A DNA stretch of 64,000 bases, from positions 67,163 to 131,162 of the forward strand of contig MNCI01023332.1 of the NCBI GenBank assembly GCA_015680685.1. The letters are read 5' to 3'. The notes below the pieces were generated by a model. The model did not search any database. It was given only the letters and a program-made list of their open reading frames with translations, and was not told the DNA's origin. The position numbers and the translations under genes were made by a program. Position 1 is the stretch's first letter. Every line of letters starts with the position of its first letter. Below are positions 23,126 to 33,909 of the stretch, one piece after another. Source of the stretch: Gnetum montanum (Eukaryota > Streptophyta > Gnetopsida > Gnetales > Gnetaceae).

Positions 23126-24572
23126 TATAACGATGGAAAACGTTAGTAGCTGGAAATACCGAACGAAAGCCCGTGTATATAGTTCTAACCTCGGATTCAC
23201 ACAAGGACCGTGCTAGAGAGAAATACGAATCCGAGGTGCCCTGAACGGTCTTGTCGATCAGACAGGGACTTATTTAATCAGTAAAAGGTTTGGTAATAAT
23301 TTCGATGGCGAAATGTAGATTCTTTGTAAAACGATGCAATGTTGTTAACCCCAAAAGCAATTGAAGATAATGCAAATAATTTAGATAAGATTGCCAAATC
23401 TATCTAACTAGGGTGCAAGAGATCAGATTTAGTAGATAATACGATCACAAGATCTGGGATTTAATTTATGAAAAAAATAATATGTGTGATACAATGATTT
23501 CAGATGGGCTTCGGTTTGGACGAAGCATATGCCAGTGACAAAAAAGTTATATAAAGATGAAATAAGCGAGGATCAATCTACCTTGATCTAGCCAATCTAG
23601 GCACAAGGAAGTCAGACCCATGGGAGAATATCTGATAGCCAATTGTTTCTGATCAAGAATTCTTGTCAATCACCTTCGGCGTTCTCACGATCGCTGATTC
23701 TCTTTTGCTCTTTTGCCAACCTTGAAGAAAAAATTTTCCAACCCCTTTGATCTTCGTCAACTGGAGCATTTATAAGGTTAGGGTCAGGAGAAAAATGTGG
23801 TTTAAGTGATGCATGTCCTGCACTCATAAAATGTCGTTTACTCAATGTGTTGTCGTTGAAGCTTGCGACGCTATGCTACATAGCGCGTCATAAACTACCC
23901 TCGTGTGGGCTTTGGTAATAGATTGTCCTTTGATTACGCTATGACATGCTAAAGAGCGTATTGTGGCATATGAACTACTAATGTGCTTGTCGTTACTTGA
24001 ATTACGTTGCATTACACTAAAGTACGCATCGTAGCATAATTCAGCGTAAAATAATGAAACTGCAAAAGTTAAAGTGTTGTTGCTGCGCTTACTCTGTTTC
24101 TATCTTTTTCGGGGTTTTTACTATGCTGCACTACATAAAGCAACGTAATGGGCCCCTTAACCAGGAAAGAAAACCCATTGAAATGCGCGTCATACTACAG
24201 ACTGTTGCTTAGGCCTTGAGATTTTTACTAGGCTGTCGAAGTCTTGCATGTTTGCCATCCTTGATGCTGCGGTGGACTATCTTTGATATTACGCTGCATA
24301 ATGTGATGTTACACTATGTAGCGTAATACAGCGTAATTTGCCAAAAGTTAAGATATTCAAAATAGATAACTTGCGAAGTTGAAAGCTTTGCCACCGTGCA
24401 TCCATCGCTTTGCTTCGTCCTCTAGAATTTACTTGTGCTATGCTGCGCAGCGTGGCAGGACAGACCTTTGACTGAAAAGGAACTTAATGCATCGCACCCT
24501 GTTGCAACCCTTTGTCTAAATCATCAGCCTTTAGCTGATCCGTCAAGGCCTCAAAATTTTCACAGTGTTTCA
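23126..24572 (-). repeat. 5' LTR of element A
   Basis: 1447 bp, colinear with 7155-8601. The + strand start is TATAACG, where the other LTR has TGTAATG, so the terminal TG has decayed; the other end keeps TTTCA. A TATAAAT box lies on the - strand at 23768-23774. The hairpin arms around GATTC/GAATC are kept. Confidence 0.93.
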
Positions 24573-24577
24573 CATGG
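24573..24577. other. Target site duplication, right copy, of element A
   Basis: CATGG directly after the LTR, equal to 7150-7154. Confidence 0.9.
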
Positions 24578-25007
24578 CGTAGCAAAAACATGAAAGCAGT
24601 AGCGTAACGAAAACAGCCTAGCGTAGCAATGGAGCAATTAATCCTAGCAAAGTGATTAACACTACACCCTGACAAAACACATGTCACACTATTACATCAT
24701 GCATGACCAAACCCTCCCAAGGGTCCTACACTATGCCATTCAAAATCCAAGTAACTTAAACCATCCAAAGCCCTGCGATAATAACAACTGCAGCAATGGC
24801 GGTTTAGGCGACCTTGCATGCAACGTTAGCGTAGCATTTGTGCATCCGCCATGGCCAAAACAACAACAGCGATGGTGTTAAGGCCAAAAAAAAGACAACA
24901 CAATGATAGAAAACATAGATAACTAAAACTAGGTTGCAAAAACAGAAGCAAGGAAAACAAAAATGATAACAGAAACACGAGAAAATAGAGGAAGCATAAC
25001 AGCCTAC
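24578..25007 (-). other. Rest of intron 1 of element B's antisense gene
   Basis: This joins 7030-7149 when element A is removed, giving an intron of about 0.55 kb between exon 1 (25008-25126) and exon 2 (6580-7029). In A the same intron is 412 bp. It contains TAGCGTAGCA-type words and no ORF of interest. Confidence 0.65.
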
Positions 25008-25126
25008 CAGGTCAACGGCGTCTCCTCCCGTATCACAACGCACGCTTATGTCACACACCCTAGGTTCTCCTTCACCTCATCAACCTTAGTGAGTGCCAAG
25101 TGTGTGTGTTCTTTCTTCGGAGCCAT
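25008..25126 (-). pseudogene. Element B antisense gene, exon 1
   Basis: 119 bp, the same length as exon 1 of A. It begins MAPKKEHTHLALTKVDEV and ends ETPLTW before a GTAGGC donor; A reads MAPKVKGKNTKLAKIDEM and ends VTPLNR. The exon leaves two bases, matching the one-base start phase of exon 2 at 7029. One internal TAA breaks it. The rest of the gene is beyond element A. Confidence 0.75.
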
Positions 25127-25494
25127 CATCCTGCTTGCTGCCTCTTTCTCATTACTGTGTCAAAACCACCTTGCTCTCTGCTAGCATAATCACTTTGCGC
25201 TCCGAAATTGCTTTGTGCTCTGAATGTGGGCTCTGCATTGTTACAGTGAGAATGATGAGCTTACTTGGGCTTAATCCCTATTTATAGCCATAATGGTAAA
25301 AAGGGAAAACTTGCCATTCTCTCTCTCCATTTAATGCGAAGTGTGTTGTGCAGTGTAGCATGCCCACCACAACATCGTAGCACTGTTGGCATTAAAATAG
25401 GTGGGTCTAGGTGAAAGATCCTAGCATGCTCCAAGCTAACTGTTTTCTTTCCCAAAAAAAATAAAAAATATGCATTTTTAGTCGAAAGATCTGA
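25127..25494. other. Divergent upstream spacer in element B
   Basis: Between exon 1 of the antisense gene and the array before pol. It holds the TATA candidate at 25279-25286, AGCGTAGC-like words and a short poly-A/AT tract near 25458-25475. No coding region. Confidence 0.5.
25279..25286 (-). promoter_or_regulatory. TATA box candidate for element B antisense gene
   Basis: TATAAATA in the context GGCTATAAATAGGG on the - strand, about 150 bp before the exon 1 ATG. Good match to plant TATA boxes. It suggests the antisense gene has its own promoter, pointing away from pol. Confidence 0.55.
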
Positions 25495-25790
25495 AAAGAC
25501 CTTAAACTAGCAACCCCAACGTAGTTTTAACTCTAGTTAAAGGGTCCGAAAAGACCTTAAACTAGCAGTTTTGGTCTTCTACGTGTTCGTAGTCCACAAC
25601 AACATTAAACTAGTAGTTTTACATTTCTCCATCGATGGTTTTGCATTTTTGTTAGCAGTTTACATTTTCGCATTAGCGGTTTTGCATTTTTAGCAATTTC
25701 GCATTCCCACATCGGTGGTCTTACATTCTTTAGCAGTTTCAAATTTTTTTAGCAATCCACCATGACTTTAAACTGGCAAATTTTAATCTT
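25495..25790 (+). repeat. Array at the antisense-gene/pol border of element B
   Basis: Units with GACCTTAAACTAGCA near 25500 and 25550, then degenerate copies with TTTTGCATTTTTAGCAG-like words to 25790. C has GTAGTTTAAGGCCAT repeats at the same border. Confidence 0.7.
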
Positions 25791-25887
25791 TGTATCATAC
25801 TTTGCCTCATTACTACCTTGTAAATTTTCACTATACACGATTACTACGAATAGGTACCTCTTAACCAGACTTTCATGTCATTTTGGC

Positions 25888-25900
25888 AGGTTGAACGAAA
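25888..25900 (+). promoter_or_regulatory. Candidate 3' splice site before element B pol
   Basis: TTTTGGCAG|G with the AG at 25888-25889, then 11 bases to the pol ATG at 25901. A and C have NAG|G 12 and 10 bases before their pol ATG. This would be the acceptor of an Ogre-type intron between protease and reverse transcriptase. I could not find the matching donor. Confidence 0.5.
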
Positions 25901-27453
25901 ATGGAAATCCTTCGTGATCTTTCTTTGCCGTTAGCTTTAGCAGGTCCACATGGCAAGCTCGCAAGACAACTGAACCCAGAACTAGTAGGCTAGGAGTCAC
26001 CCATAGTTAACACTGTGGTGTCCTTATAAACATTTCCAAACTAGCCTGAGCATCTGGTCCAAACTCTAGATTTAGAAGCTGGGGATATAACTGAGGATCC
26101 TCTCATTGAGACGCTTGTGACCACATCCACTGGAAGTAAGAACGTTAAAACTTAGCTCTTTCCTGGATTCGCAGACACACAAAGATGTAGCCAAGATTCT
26201 GCAAGACAACAGGAAGTCTTTGCATGGTCATATAATGATATGTCGGGTTTAGACCCGAGGCTGATACAGCACAACATCGTCTTAGACTCGAGCATGAAAG
26301 TAGTCAAGAAGAAGGCTCGTAAGGTTAAACCAGAAATTGCACTGGCCGTGCAGGATGAAATCACCAAGCTATACCAAGCTGGTTTCATCCAGGCAATTGA
26401 TTACTCGAAATGGGTGTCCAACATCGTTGTAGTTTCTAAGAAAATGGGAGGAATACGGATCTGTATAGACTTCTGGGATCTGAACAAAGCAACAATCAAA
26501 GACGATTTTCCACTTCTGAGCATCAATCAACTCGTTAACACCATGATTGATCATGCTCTATTATCCTTCATGGATGGTTTCTCAGGCTCCAACCAAATTT
26601 GCATTAACCCAGAGCATCAATTAAAAATGACCTTCATGACCCCATGGGGTACCTTTTGTTACACTATGATGCCTTTTGAGCTCAAAAATGCCAAAGCGAC
26701 TTACCAGTGAGCCATGAGCTACATCTTTAGCAACTACATCTTAACGACTACGTAGATGATATAGCGGTCAAGTCCAAAGAAGCTGCTGATCACCCACATG
26801 ATCAAGGTATAGTCCTCAAGTATTGTCAAATGCACGAATTGTGCCTCAATCCTAAAAAGTGTCTTCGGGGTGAGAACCGGATGCATGTTTGGGTTTGTGG
26901 TATCGAAGGCCGGAATATGGGTGGACCCTAACAAAGTTAAGGCCATCATCAACCTGGCACCTCCTACAAATCTTAACGAGTGGCGTGGGTTGCAAGGTAG
27001 GGTATAGTTCATCCTAAGGTTTATAGCAAAGTTAACTGACAAGTTACACCCCATGCAACATCTTCTAAAGAAAGGAGTTAACTTCGAATGGACAACTCAG
27101 TGCCAACAAGCCTTGATGATCTAAAGGAAGAGCTTTTGTACCTCCCAACTGTTTACCCACCACAGAGGAATAAGTCTTTCTTCATCTACCTTACCACTTC
27201 CAACACATCTATTGTGGCACTATTATGTCAGAAATGAGATGACAAATCTAAGATACTAGTGTATTATCTGAGTCATGCATTAATAGCGTATGAAGCGAAG
27301 TACAACGAGGTGGAGAGGAATTGCCTTGCCTTAGTGTTTGCATTGAAAAAGTTGAGGAATTACCTATTTCATAGTAAAATTAATATTATTTGCAAGAGCA
27401 ACATACTCCGAGCTATCATGAACAATCTTTATGAAAGTAGTAGGATAGCCTGA
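25901..27453 (+). pseudogene. Element B reverse transcriptase and first RNase H, broken
   Basis: The pol ATG is at 25901 with GPHGKL after it. Two stops and a shift come before 26240; then 156 codons are open with KKMGGIRICIDFWDLN, LLSFMDGFSGSNQI and the MTPWGTFCYTMMPF segment. YVDD lies at 26749-26760. The connection region (RGLQGR) is shifted. The RNase H follows with IYLTTSNTSIVALL-type sequence and YNEVERNCLALVFALKK to 27453. Same domain order as A and C. Confidence 0.85.
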
Positions 27454-27468
27454 TGGAAAGCAATAACC

Positions 27469-28179
27469 ATGGAATTCGACTTGCACTATGTGAGCCAGTC
27501 TTTGACGAAGGGCCAAGCCATAGCAATGCAACTTACAGTCTCACTCATCGACGACCAAGAAACCATAGATCCAAAATTTCTAGACGAGAATGTTAGCACC
27601 ATCAACGCCATCCCATCACATCTCGAAGCTACCTTACACTTCGATGGCATCTCGACTGCACGAGGAGGTAGCGCAGCTACCATCATTACGTTCCCCTCTA
27701 GGGAAATGCACCCTCTTGCTTATCACTTTGTGTTCCCTTGCATGAACAATGTGGCAGAGTATGATGGATTACTCAGAGGCCTCTTAGCTGCCCAAACACT
27801 ATGCATACAACACCTAGCGATTCACAGAGATTCATAACTAGTTGTGAATCAAATCACCGAGGTCTATGCTTGTGAAGCTACACACCTACAACCCTACTAT
27901 GACCTAGCAAAAGGCCTACTTAAATAGTTTGCAACTATGGATGTGCAACATGTGCCATGCAACAAGAACATCATAGTAAAAGCCTTAGCCACCCTAACGT
28001 TAAACATTCCGCCACACTTGTTTGCAAGTTTTCCAACCTCGATTACTGAGTGCGTTAAGGCTATCACTCAGATGGTACACGTAGCCTCTATCAATGTTGT
28101 GGATACCCAAGAGTGGTATGTCAACATTAAAGCCTACTTGCAACACGGTGAATCCCCAAGTGGATTGACATCTACCTAG
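27469..28179 (+). pseudogene. Element B second, archaeal-type RNase H and linker
   Basis: The frame 27469-27837 carries LHFDGISTARGGSAATI and PCMNNVAEYDGLLRGLL. After a stop at 27835 it resumes with VVNQITEVYACEA and VPCNKNIIVKALATLTLN. A linker to about 28179 (EWYVNIKAYLQHG) joins integrase. Typical of the Tat lineage. Confidence 0.8.
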
Positions 28180-29353
28180 AGAGATGCGATCCGTAAGCGT
28201 GCTCGACAATATGTGCTCATGGGAGACAATGCCCTATGCAAGCGCTCCTATGATGGCATATTACTAGCATGCGTGAATGAGGGGCAAGCATAGAAGGTTA
28301 TTAATGAGGTGCATGAGGGATTGTGTGGTGGACATATAGCACCTAGAGCTATGGCTACGAAAATTAGATGTCTAGGGTACTATTGGCCTCACATGGAGCA
28401 TGATTGCCTGGCAAAAGTCAAGACGTGTGATATGTGCCAGAGATATGCAAATCTCATATGCATTTCACCTACAGAGCTACACCTGACATAGATTATGTGG
28501 CCTTTCCAACAATGGGGATTAGACCTCATAGGGCCTATCACACCTAAGTCTTCCATAGGGAATAGCTTCATCATCACAGCCACCAAGTATTTTACCAAGT
28601 GGGTGGAAGCTATTCCCCTGAGGAAAACTACATCCCAGTAGATTTTCCACTTCATCTTGGATAACATCATGACAAGGTTTGGGCTTCCAATGACTGTTGT
28701 GACCGACAACGGGCCACAGTTCAGTAGGACGGAAACCCGAACCTTTTGTAGCAATCTTGGCATCAAGCAATCATTCTCCTCATCATATTACCCATAGGCG
28801 AATAGACAAGTGAAGGCCACAAATAATTCCATCATCAACTTGCTGAAGAGAATGCTTGACAACAGCAAAAGGTGATGGCATGAGCAAATCCTCTGTGTTG
28901 TGGGCTTACAAGACGATATGCAGGACTACAATAGGTAAGACACCTTTTAGTCTTATTTATGGATCTAAAGCAGTGTTGCCTCTTGAGTTGTAGGTACCAT
29001 CACTCTGAATGATCCTATCCAACGTCATGAGCGAAGCCTAGAACAACGACTTGCGAATCATCAATCTCGACTCAATAGAGGAGGAGCGTGTGCAAACACT
29101 GGGTCGCATAGAGTAGTATTAAAACAAGCAAAAGCAAAAACACCATGCAAATTCACATCAACGGCCAATACAGAAAGGAGACCTCATCCTCAAGGCTATC
29201 CATGAGCATATGAACAAATTCTCAGCCAACTGGGAAGGTCCATATATGGTCACAAAATCCTTTGGAAACAAAGCCTTCAAGTTGGCAAAGATGGACACCA
29301 ACGAGTTTGCAAACCTGGTGAATTACTCGTACCTCAAGCCGTACTACATCTAG
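28180..29353 (+). pseudogene. Element B integrase, broken
   Basis: The zinc region reads HEGLCGGHIAPRAMATKI then CDMCQRYANL. The core has WGLDLIGPI (first Asp), VVTDNGPQF (second Asp, near 28700) and NRQVKATNNS near 28800, where the catalytic Glu is replaced by Lys. The C-terminal part has SANWEGPYMVTKSFGNKAF and ends in LKPYYI with stop 29351-29353. Stops and shifts occur after IIRM-type sequence near 28870 and elsewhere. Confidence 0.82.
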
Positions 29354-29384
29354 TTGCATGGACTAGATAAGCAAACATCTGCTA

Positions 29385-29745
29385 CAACATAAAACTGGCA
29401 AAGGTGAGCAGACGTTCGCTACAATGACTAGCACAGCTTCACCAACACCCGCTACGATGTTAAACTGGCAAAGCACGTCCGCTATGACGTTAAACTAGCA
29501 AAGCTCATCCACTACCACATAAAACTAGCACAGACAGTCCGCTATGACTATAAACTAGCACAAACAGTCCGCTATGACTATAAACTAGCACCAATAGTCT
29601 GCTAGGACCTTAAACTAGTCCATCCACCATCCACTACGATGAAAAACTAGCACGATAGTCTGCTAGGACCTCAAACTAGCACAGCATTGGTCTACTGGGA
29701 TCTTAAACCAGCACATGGTCTATCAAGACTTTAAACTAGGTTTGT
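29385..29745 (+). repeat. Tandem array after pol in element B
   Basis: Ten or more units of about 30-40 bp with the core GTCCGCTATGAC followed by TATAAACTAGCAC. It begins 30 bp after the pol stop. Same core and place as in A and C, which shows it is old and kept in position. Confidence 0.88.
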
Positions 29746-31094
29746 GGCATGTCCCCAGCATGCATCTACATCAAGATACACATCAAGTGAGTGTGCACAG
29801 TGCCGATGTGGGGTGGGACGTTGCAATTCCAAAATGAAGTTCATGATGCGATGAAAACACGATCCAAAACATATGCAACGCTGCTGCTCTTAGCATCTTG
29901 CTAATCCTCTGAAGATGTCCTATGACATTTGACTAACCCTCTGGACCTACTAGCCCCATAGCCCATTGCCCTAATAGTAATTCCTTGGTTAGTTCCTGCT
30001 GCTAGAGTTCTTGCAGTATCATGGCCCAACCACAATATTGTTACCCTCCAGTCCCTTGCCAACGCCTGAGTTGAAGTGATGTTTAGCTATGGGGTGGTCA
30101 AACCCACAGCTGAACTAAGAATGCATGCCTTCAGTAGGGATTCCTAAGCATCTGCGTTCACAGCATCTCTTGGCATCTTTAGTGCCAACCTCTCAATGTC
30201 GATGTTGCCGAAACTGCTGTTGGCCTTCTTACTTTGGACACTGCATGCCAGCAAAGGTTTCCAGAGCTTTAACAACATCTACAGCGAGTGGAAACTTTGC
30301 CTTCATTTTACATCATGGTTTTTTCTTCTGGTTTTCTTTCTATTGTGTTTGCAGGATGCATACCAAGGGGATGCCGGTCAAAGATGCGCTTCAACATAGA
30401 AGCAGAATACTACACCGTTCTAAGGCATTCATCTTGACTAGCTTAGCTACTTTGGGATGCATATCCTTTTCCTCTCCTTCATCTTCCTTATCTCGCTCCC
30501 TACACTCATGATCCACTCTCTTCTCTCTTTCACAAGGTTTTCCCGACGTCTGTCAAGCCCCCTCATATGCTCAACCGCAAAGTTCATGATGTGCGTAACA
30601 CAGCTCGCTGCATGGAGAAACATTTGCAGGCAAGTTAAAGCCTGATGTGGATGTAACACAACTCATCCTAGGAAAAGAAACATCGGTCCTACAGTGACAA
30701 GGTTGTTTACAAATGTGAGAGGCAAAAGTGCAAAGTGCAAAAGCTCACGTGCAAAAAAAAGCATGCGTAAAACAAATGGCACATAAGCTGTTTCGCACAC
30801 CCTCTCTCCAAGAATTCCAATGAGAGGTCAAAGATCAAGTAAAAGAAAAGATGAACATGCAAGAAACTCCCTCACGAGCACTCCGACGAGGCATTCTGCT
30901 AAGTTTCATCTTTACCCTTTTCCTGAGCCCCTTTCCTCCCCACCTAATCCTTCCCTTTTCCCACATAACCAATGCAACACTCTCAAAGTGCAGCTAAGAG
31001 ACATCTTGATGATCACTAAAGAGTAATTTTGTTTTACCTTCTGTGGTGTTTATTTTTCTTTGTTGGCATCTCTCGGGTCTGTCCTCTAGACGTC
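29746..31094 (+). other. 3' untranslated spacer of element B
   Basis: About 1.35 kb between the post-pol array and the polypurine tract. It holds short ORFs only (for example 30125-30511), none with recognisable domains or a homologue in A or C. I see no gene. Confidence 0.6.
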
Positions 31095-31111
31095 GACAAA
31101 GAGGAGCCAAT
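31095..31111 (+). other. Polypurine tract of element B
   Basis: GACAAAGAGGAGCCAAT-like tract directly before the 3' LTR. It is preceded by CCTCTAGACGTC, which matches CCTCTAAATGTC before A's tract. Confidence 0.8.
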
Positions 31112-32826
31112 TAAACACCCTAAAATTTCAAGGCATCCTTACTTCACCAAGCCCCGGTAATTCAGGTAGCGTCACGGTAGTTCTTCAGGAGATGGATGCT
31201 CCAAATTTCAGACTGTCCAGTTCAACAAGTTTTCTACTCTTGATGTCAACAGGCTCAATAGACCCTCCAGCCTGTGCACTTGAGTAGTTCATCCAACCGA
31301 CAGCCTCCTTAGAAGCGATGCATAGAATTTTCAGCAGTGCTCAGGATGCGCAAAATAGTTCGGCAAGTTTTCTAAGTCAAGAATTTTGCTACGCTATGTA
31401 GCATAGCAAGCTTCAGAAAACAATTGTAGAATGAAGTGCTATGATATGCTACGCTACGTAGCATAGCACAACATAGCAAAGGTCAGATAGTTAGTTCCCT
31501 CGCCCGACTCCAAGTCCTTCGGCAATGACTCCTTTCATCAGAAAGTGACAAGTTTAGAGAAGAGTAGGCCATGTGGGCTACTACACTACATAGCGTAGCA
31601 CAGCGTAGCAACTCTACGGGAGCGACAAAAGGCATCTCAAAGTGCAAGATCAACAAGTTCGCAAGCTTTGCATTGAAAATAGCAAAGGTTGCAGATATTC
31701 AGCATTTCTGTGATTAAGGCCAGTTGCTACGCTATGCTAAGCTAGGTAGCGTAGCATAGCGTAGCTAATATGCAAAATTAATCTGAGCATTTCAAAGGTT
31801 TCCAACATATGCAACGGGCCCCAACGTAAGTTTCTGCCTCAAACTGGTAGCTACACTATGCTACGCTGCATAGCGTAGCACGGTATAGTAGGATGCTACG
31901 CTACACCAACATACTATGCCCCAACGTGTAGCATAGCATAGCAAATAGTTACAATACATCAATGCATCTCCTTACATAGCAAGCTGCTACATTACACCAC
32001 ATGCTACGTATAGTGTGGTGGGTAGTTATGCTACATCAATGCATCACACCTTTTTGAATCGTTGGCACATATATCCAAGTTCTGACAGTGCAATTACAGC
32101 ATGGCAGGCCTGTAATTATAGCATGGGAAGCTCGTCTAACCATCCTACATGTCCATTCAGCATAGACACGTCAACACGAGCCCAAGACACGTGGTGTCCA
32201 AACCACATCTTCTGCATGCTCTCGGTCCTATAAATACCCTGATGAGCAACGATCAAAGGGTTGGCAATTCTGAGCATCTTTGCACATAATTGGAAAACTT
32301 GAGCAATTAAAAAATTTTGTTAGCAACTGGCAAAAACAAACCCCCTTGTTTTCAGTTAGCATCCAGTTAACAAGTTGGCTTTATGACATCCGGGCATTGT
32401 TGGCTTTGAAGTCCGCATTCAAGCACATTATTGGCTTGCTTTGAACGTCCTAGTTACTTTTGGGATCTCTGTGCTTCCCAATGTTGTACAACCAATTATA
32501 TCCACCTAGCAAAGTAAAGTCATAAATTTGAAGTGGTGCATTCCATAACTTCTACTTTGTTTTTCTCTTTATCACTGCATTTTACATTGTTATCATCTTC
32601 CTGCATTCAAAAAATTTCATTTTACATTATAAGCATTGCTTTCGCATTAAACATTTGCAAAAGGTTATATAAACACCGACTAAGTCCCTATCTGATCGAC
32701 CAGACCGTTCAGGGTGCCCCATTTTCATTTTCATCCAACACGGCCCTCGCGTGGATCCGGGGTTAAGACTATCACAACCGATGACCTCTCGATGTTTTCC
32801 AGCCATCGACATTTTTGGTCACTACA
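31112..32826 (+). repeat. 3' LTR of element B
   Basis: Boundaries are set by alignment with A: start TAAACACCC (A: TGAAACACC), end GGTCACTACA (A: TGTCATTACA), about 1715 bp. TATAAATA lies at 32230-32237. The first 900 bp are full of imperfect palindromes of the type GCTACGCTACGTAGCATAGC (31385, 31440, 31730, 31855). The other LTR and target duplication are outside the window. Confidence 0.83.
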
Positions 32827-33510
32827 CTACCCTCTCTAAAAGTGGTGCCTGGAACTTAGGGGAGACGTACCAATTCTGGCACAAAAGAGAACAAGGCACC
32901 ACTGTTAATATTTGTGATATGATAGTTGATTTATCCATGCAAGCTATTTCAAAAGTGTTAAACCTTCCAAATATAGGGCCCAAGGTTGCTCAATTATCTA
33001 CCCGTTCAGACCTCGATGTGCGATGAGTTTGGTTGGAAAGGGCATATGGTAGGGATAAGACATTTGGAGAGTTGACGATGGAAGAGAGGATCTATTTTAA
33101 AATTAGAACATATCACCTCTTCTCCATGAATGGCCTCAAAAGGATTTCAACATATGCAGCAAGGGGATGTGCAGTGCTAATGGGAAAGGTTAACGCTAAC
33201 CTGCCTCATCTATACCTTACGAAGATCCTGAGGTGGTTCGAGAAATGGAAGATAGGGAAGATGGCATTGCCCTTTCCTTGCCTCATTAGGAAGCTATGTT
33301 GATGTGCTGGTATCAGGGGATACACTAATGATGTCCTCCAAAAAGCCCAAAATGCTTCATACGCTGAACTGTTAAAGCCACCAACCGCAAGGAAAATCAC
33401 TGGTGAGACGCAGGTACCAGAACAAGAAGAAGAAAAATGGCTAAACCAACTGCAACTCAACTTGCAGGACCCAACCAATTTCCAAGTATGGGACCCAGCC
33501 AACAATAGGA
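32827..33510 (+). pseudogene. Element D ORF, N-terminal globular part, family not recognised
   Basis: One frame with stops at 33024 and 33300 reads to about 33510. It has GAWNLGETYQFWHKREQG, ISKVLNLPNIGP, FGELTMEERIYFKIRTYHLF and ILRWFEKW. I cannot place it with confidence; its position downstream of where pol should be would suit a third ORF such as Athila-type elements have. It is on the same strand as the LTR, so unlike the antisense gene of A-C it is in sense. The beginning is cut by element B. Confidence 0.5.
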
Positions 33511-33909
33511 AGTAGGGCCTAGCACGGGCCAGGGTCAACCACTGCTACCACAAGATTACAGTCCGTCGATGAGCTACCTCAGGGACATCGCTGAGACGGT
33601 TAGTTGGGGAAGTCATGATGATGCAAATCTCTTTCGCATCATTGACGATGCCATACAACCCACGGTTTCTTTGGATCCTATAAGGGGTGAGGTGTCCATC
33701 CATACAAGAGGAGGGGAGAGTATTTGATCACAATAGATCTCGTGAAACGCTACATCTTTTCAAGTGCAATTAGAAACTAGTGAAGGGGCCATGTTGGTGG
33801 TCATGCAATACCAGGATGCAGCGGGAGCCATAGAAGTGGTCATGGAAAACATTAAGGAATTATTCAATGTACCTATTGTACCGCTAAAAAATATCATGAT
33901 GCTCAAAAT

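Larger units (their letters stand above)
7155..24572 (-). mobile_element. Element A: complete Tat/Ogre-like LTR retrotransposon with antisense gene
   Basis: This is a 17.4-kb element with both LTRs (7155-8601 and 23126-24572, each 1447 bp) and a perfect 5-bp target duplication. It is read on the - strand: 5' LTR, primer site 23103-23119, gag-pro 22879-19105, antisense gene on + 14182-18397, pol 13600-10127, 3' spacer, polypurine tract, 3' LTR. It sits in intron 1 of element B's antisense gene, so it is younger than B. Both gag-pro and pol contain stops and frameshifts. Confidence 0.93.
1..32826 (+). mobile_element. Element B: Tat/Ogre-like Ty3/gypsy LTR retrotransposon, 5' end outside window, split by element A
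   Basis: The order on the + strand is gag, protease, antisense multi-exon gene, reverse transcriptase, two RNase H domains, integrase, 3' spacer, polypurine tract and 3' LTR. The 5' LTR and first part of gag lie left of position 1. Element A (7155-24572) plus one copy of its CATGG target duplication interrupts it, so about 15.4 kb of B is present. Assignment to the Tat lineage rests on the gag type, the YVDD reverse transcriptase and a second, archaeal-type RNase H after the ordinary one. Every reading frame has stops and shifts, so it is a dead copy. Confidence 0.88.

Noticed and set aside
24804-25058. 84-codon Cys/Phe-rich ORF on - , possible membrane peptide
   Set aside because: It overlaps exon 1 and intron 1 of B's antisense gene in another frame; composition only.
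29385-29745. CRISPR-like array
   Set aside because: Units are degenerate and lack unique spacers of constant length; plant retrotransposon context.
30125-30511. 128-codon ORF in the 3' spacer of B
   Set aside because: Low-complexity Ser-rich end, no counterpart in A or C, and surrounded by untranslated spacer.
31380-31930. Terminal inverted repeats of a small DNA transposon
   Set aside because: The palindromes are many, imperfect and internal to B's LTR; no paired ends with a target duplication.
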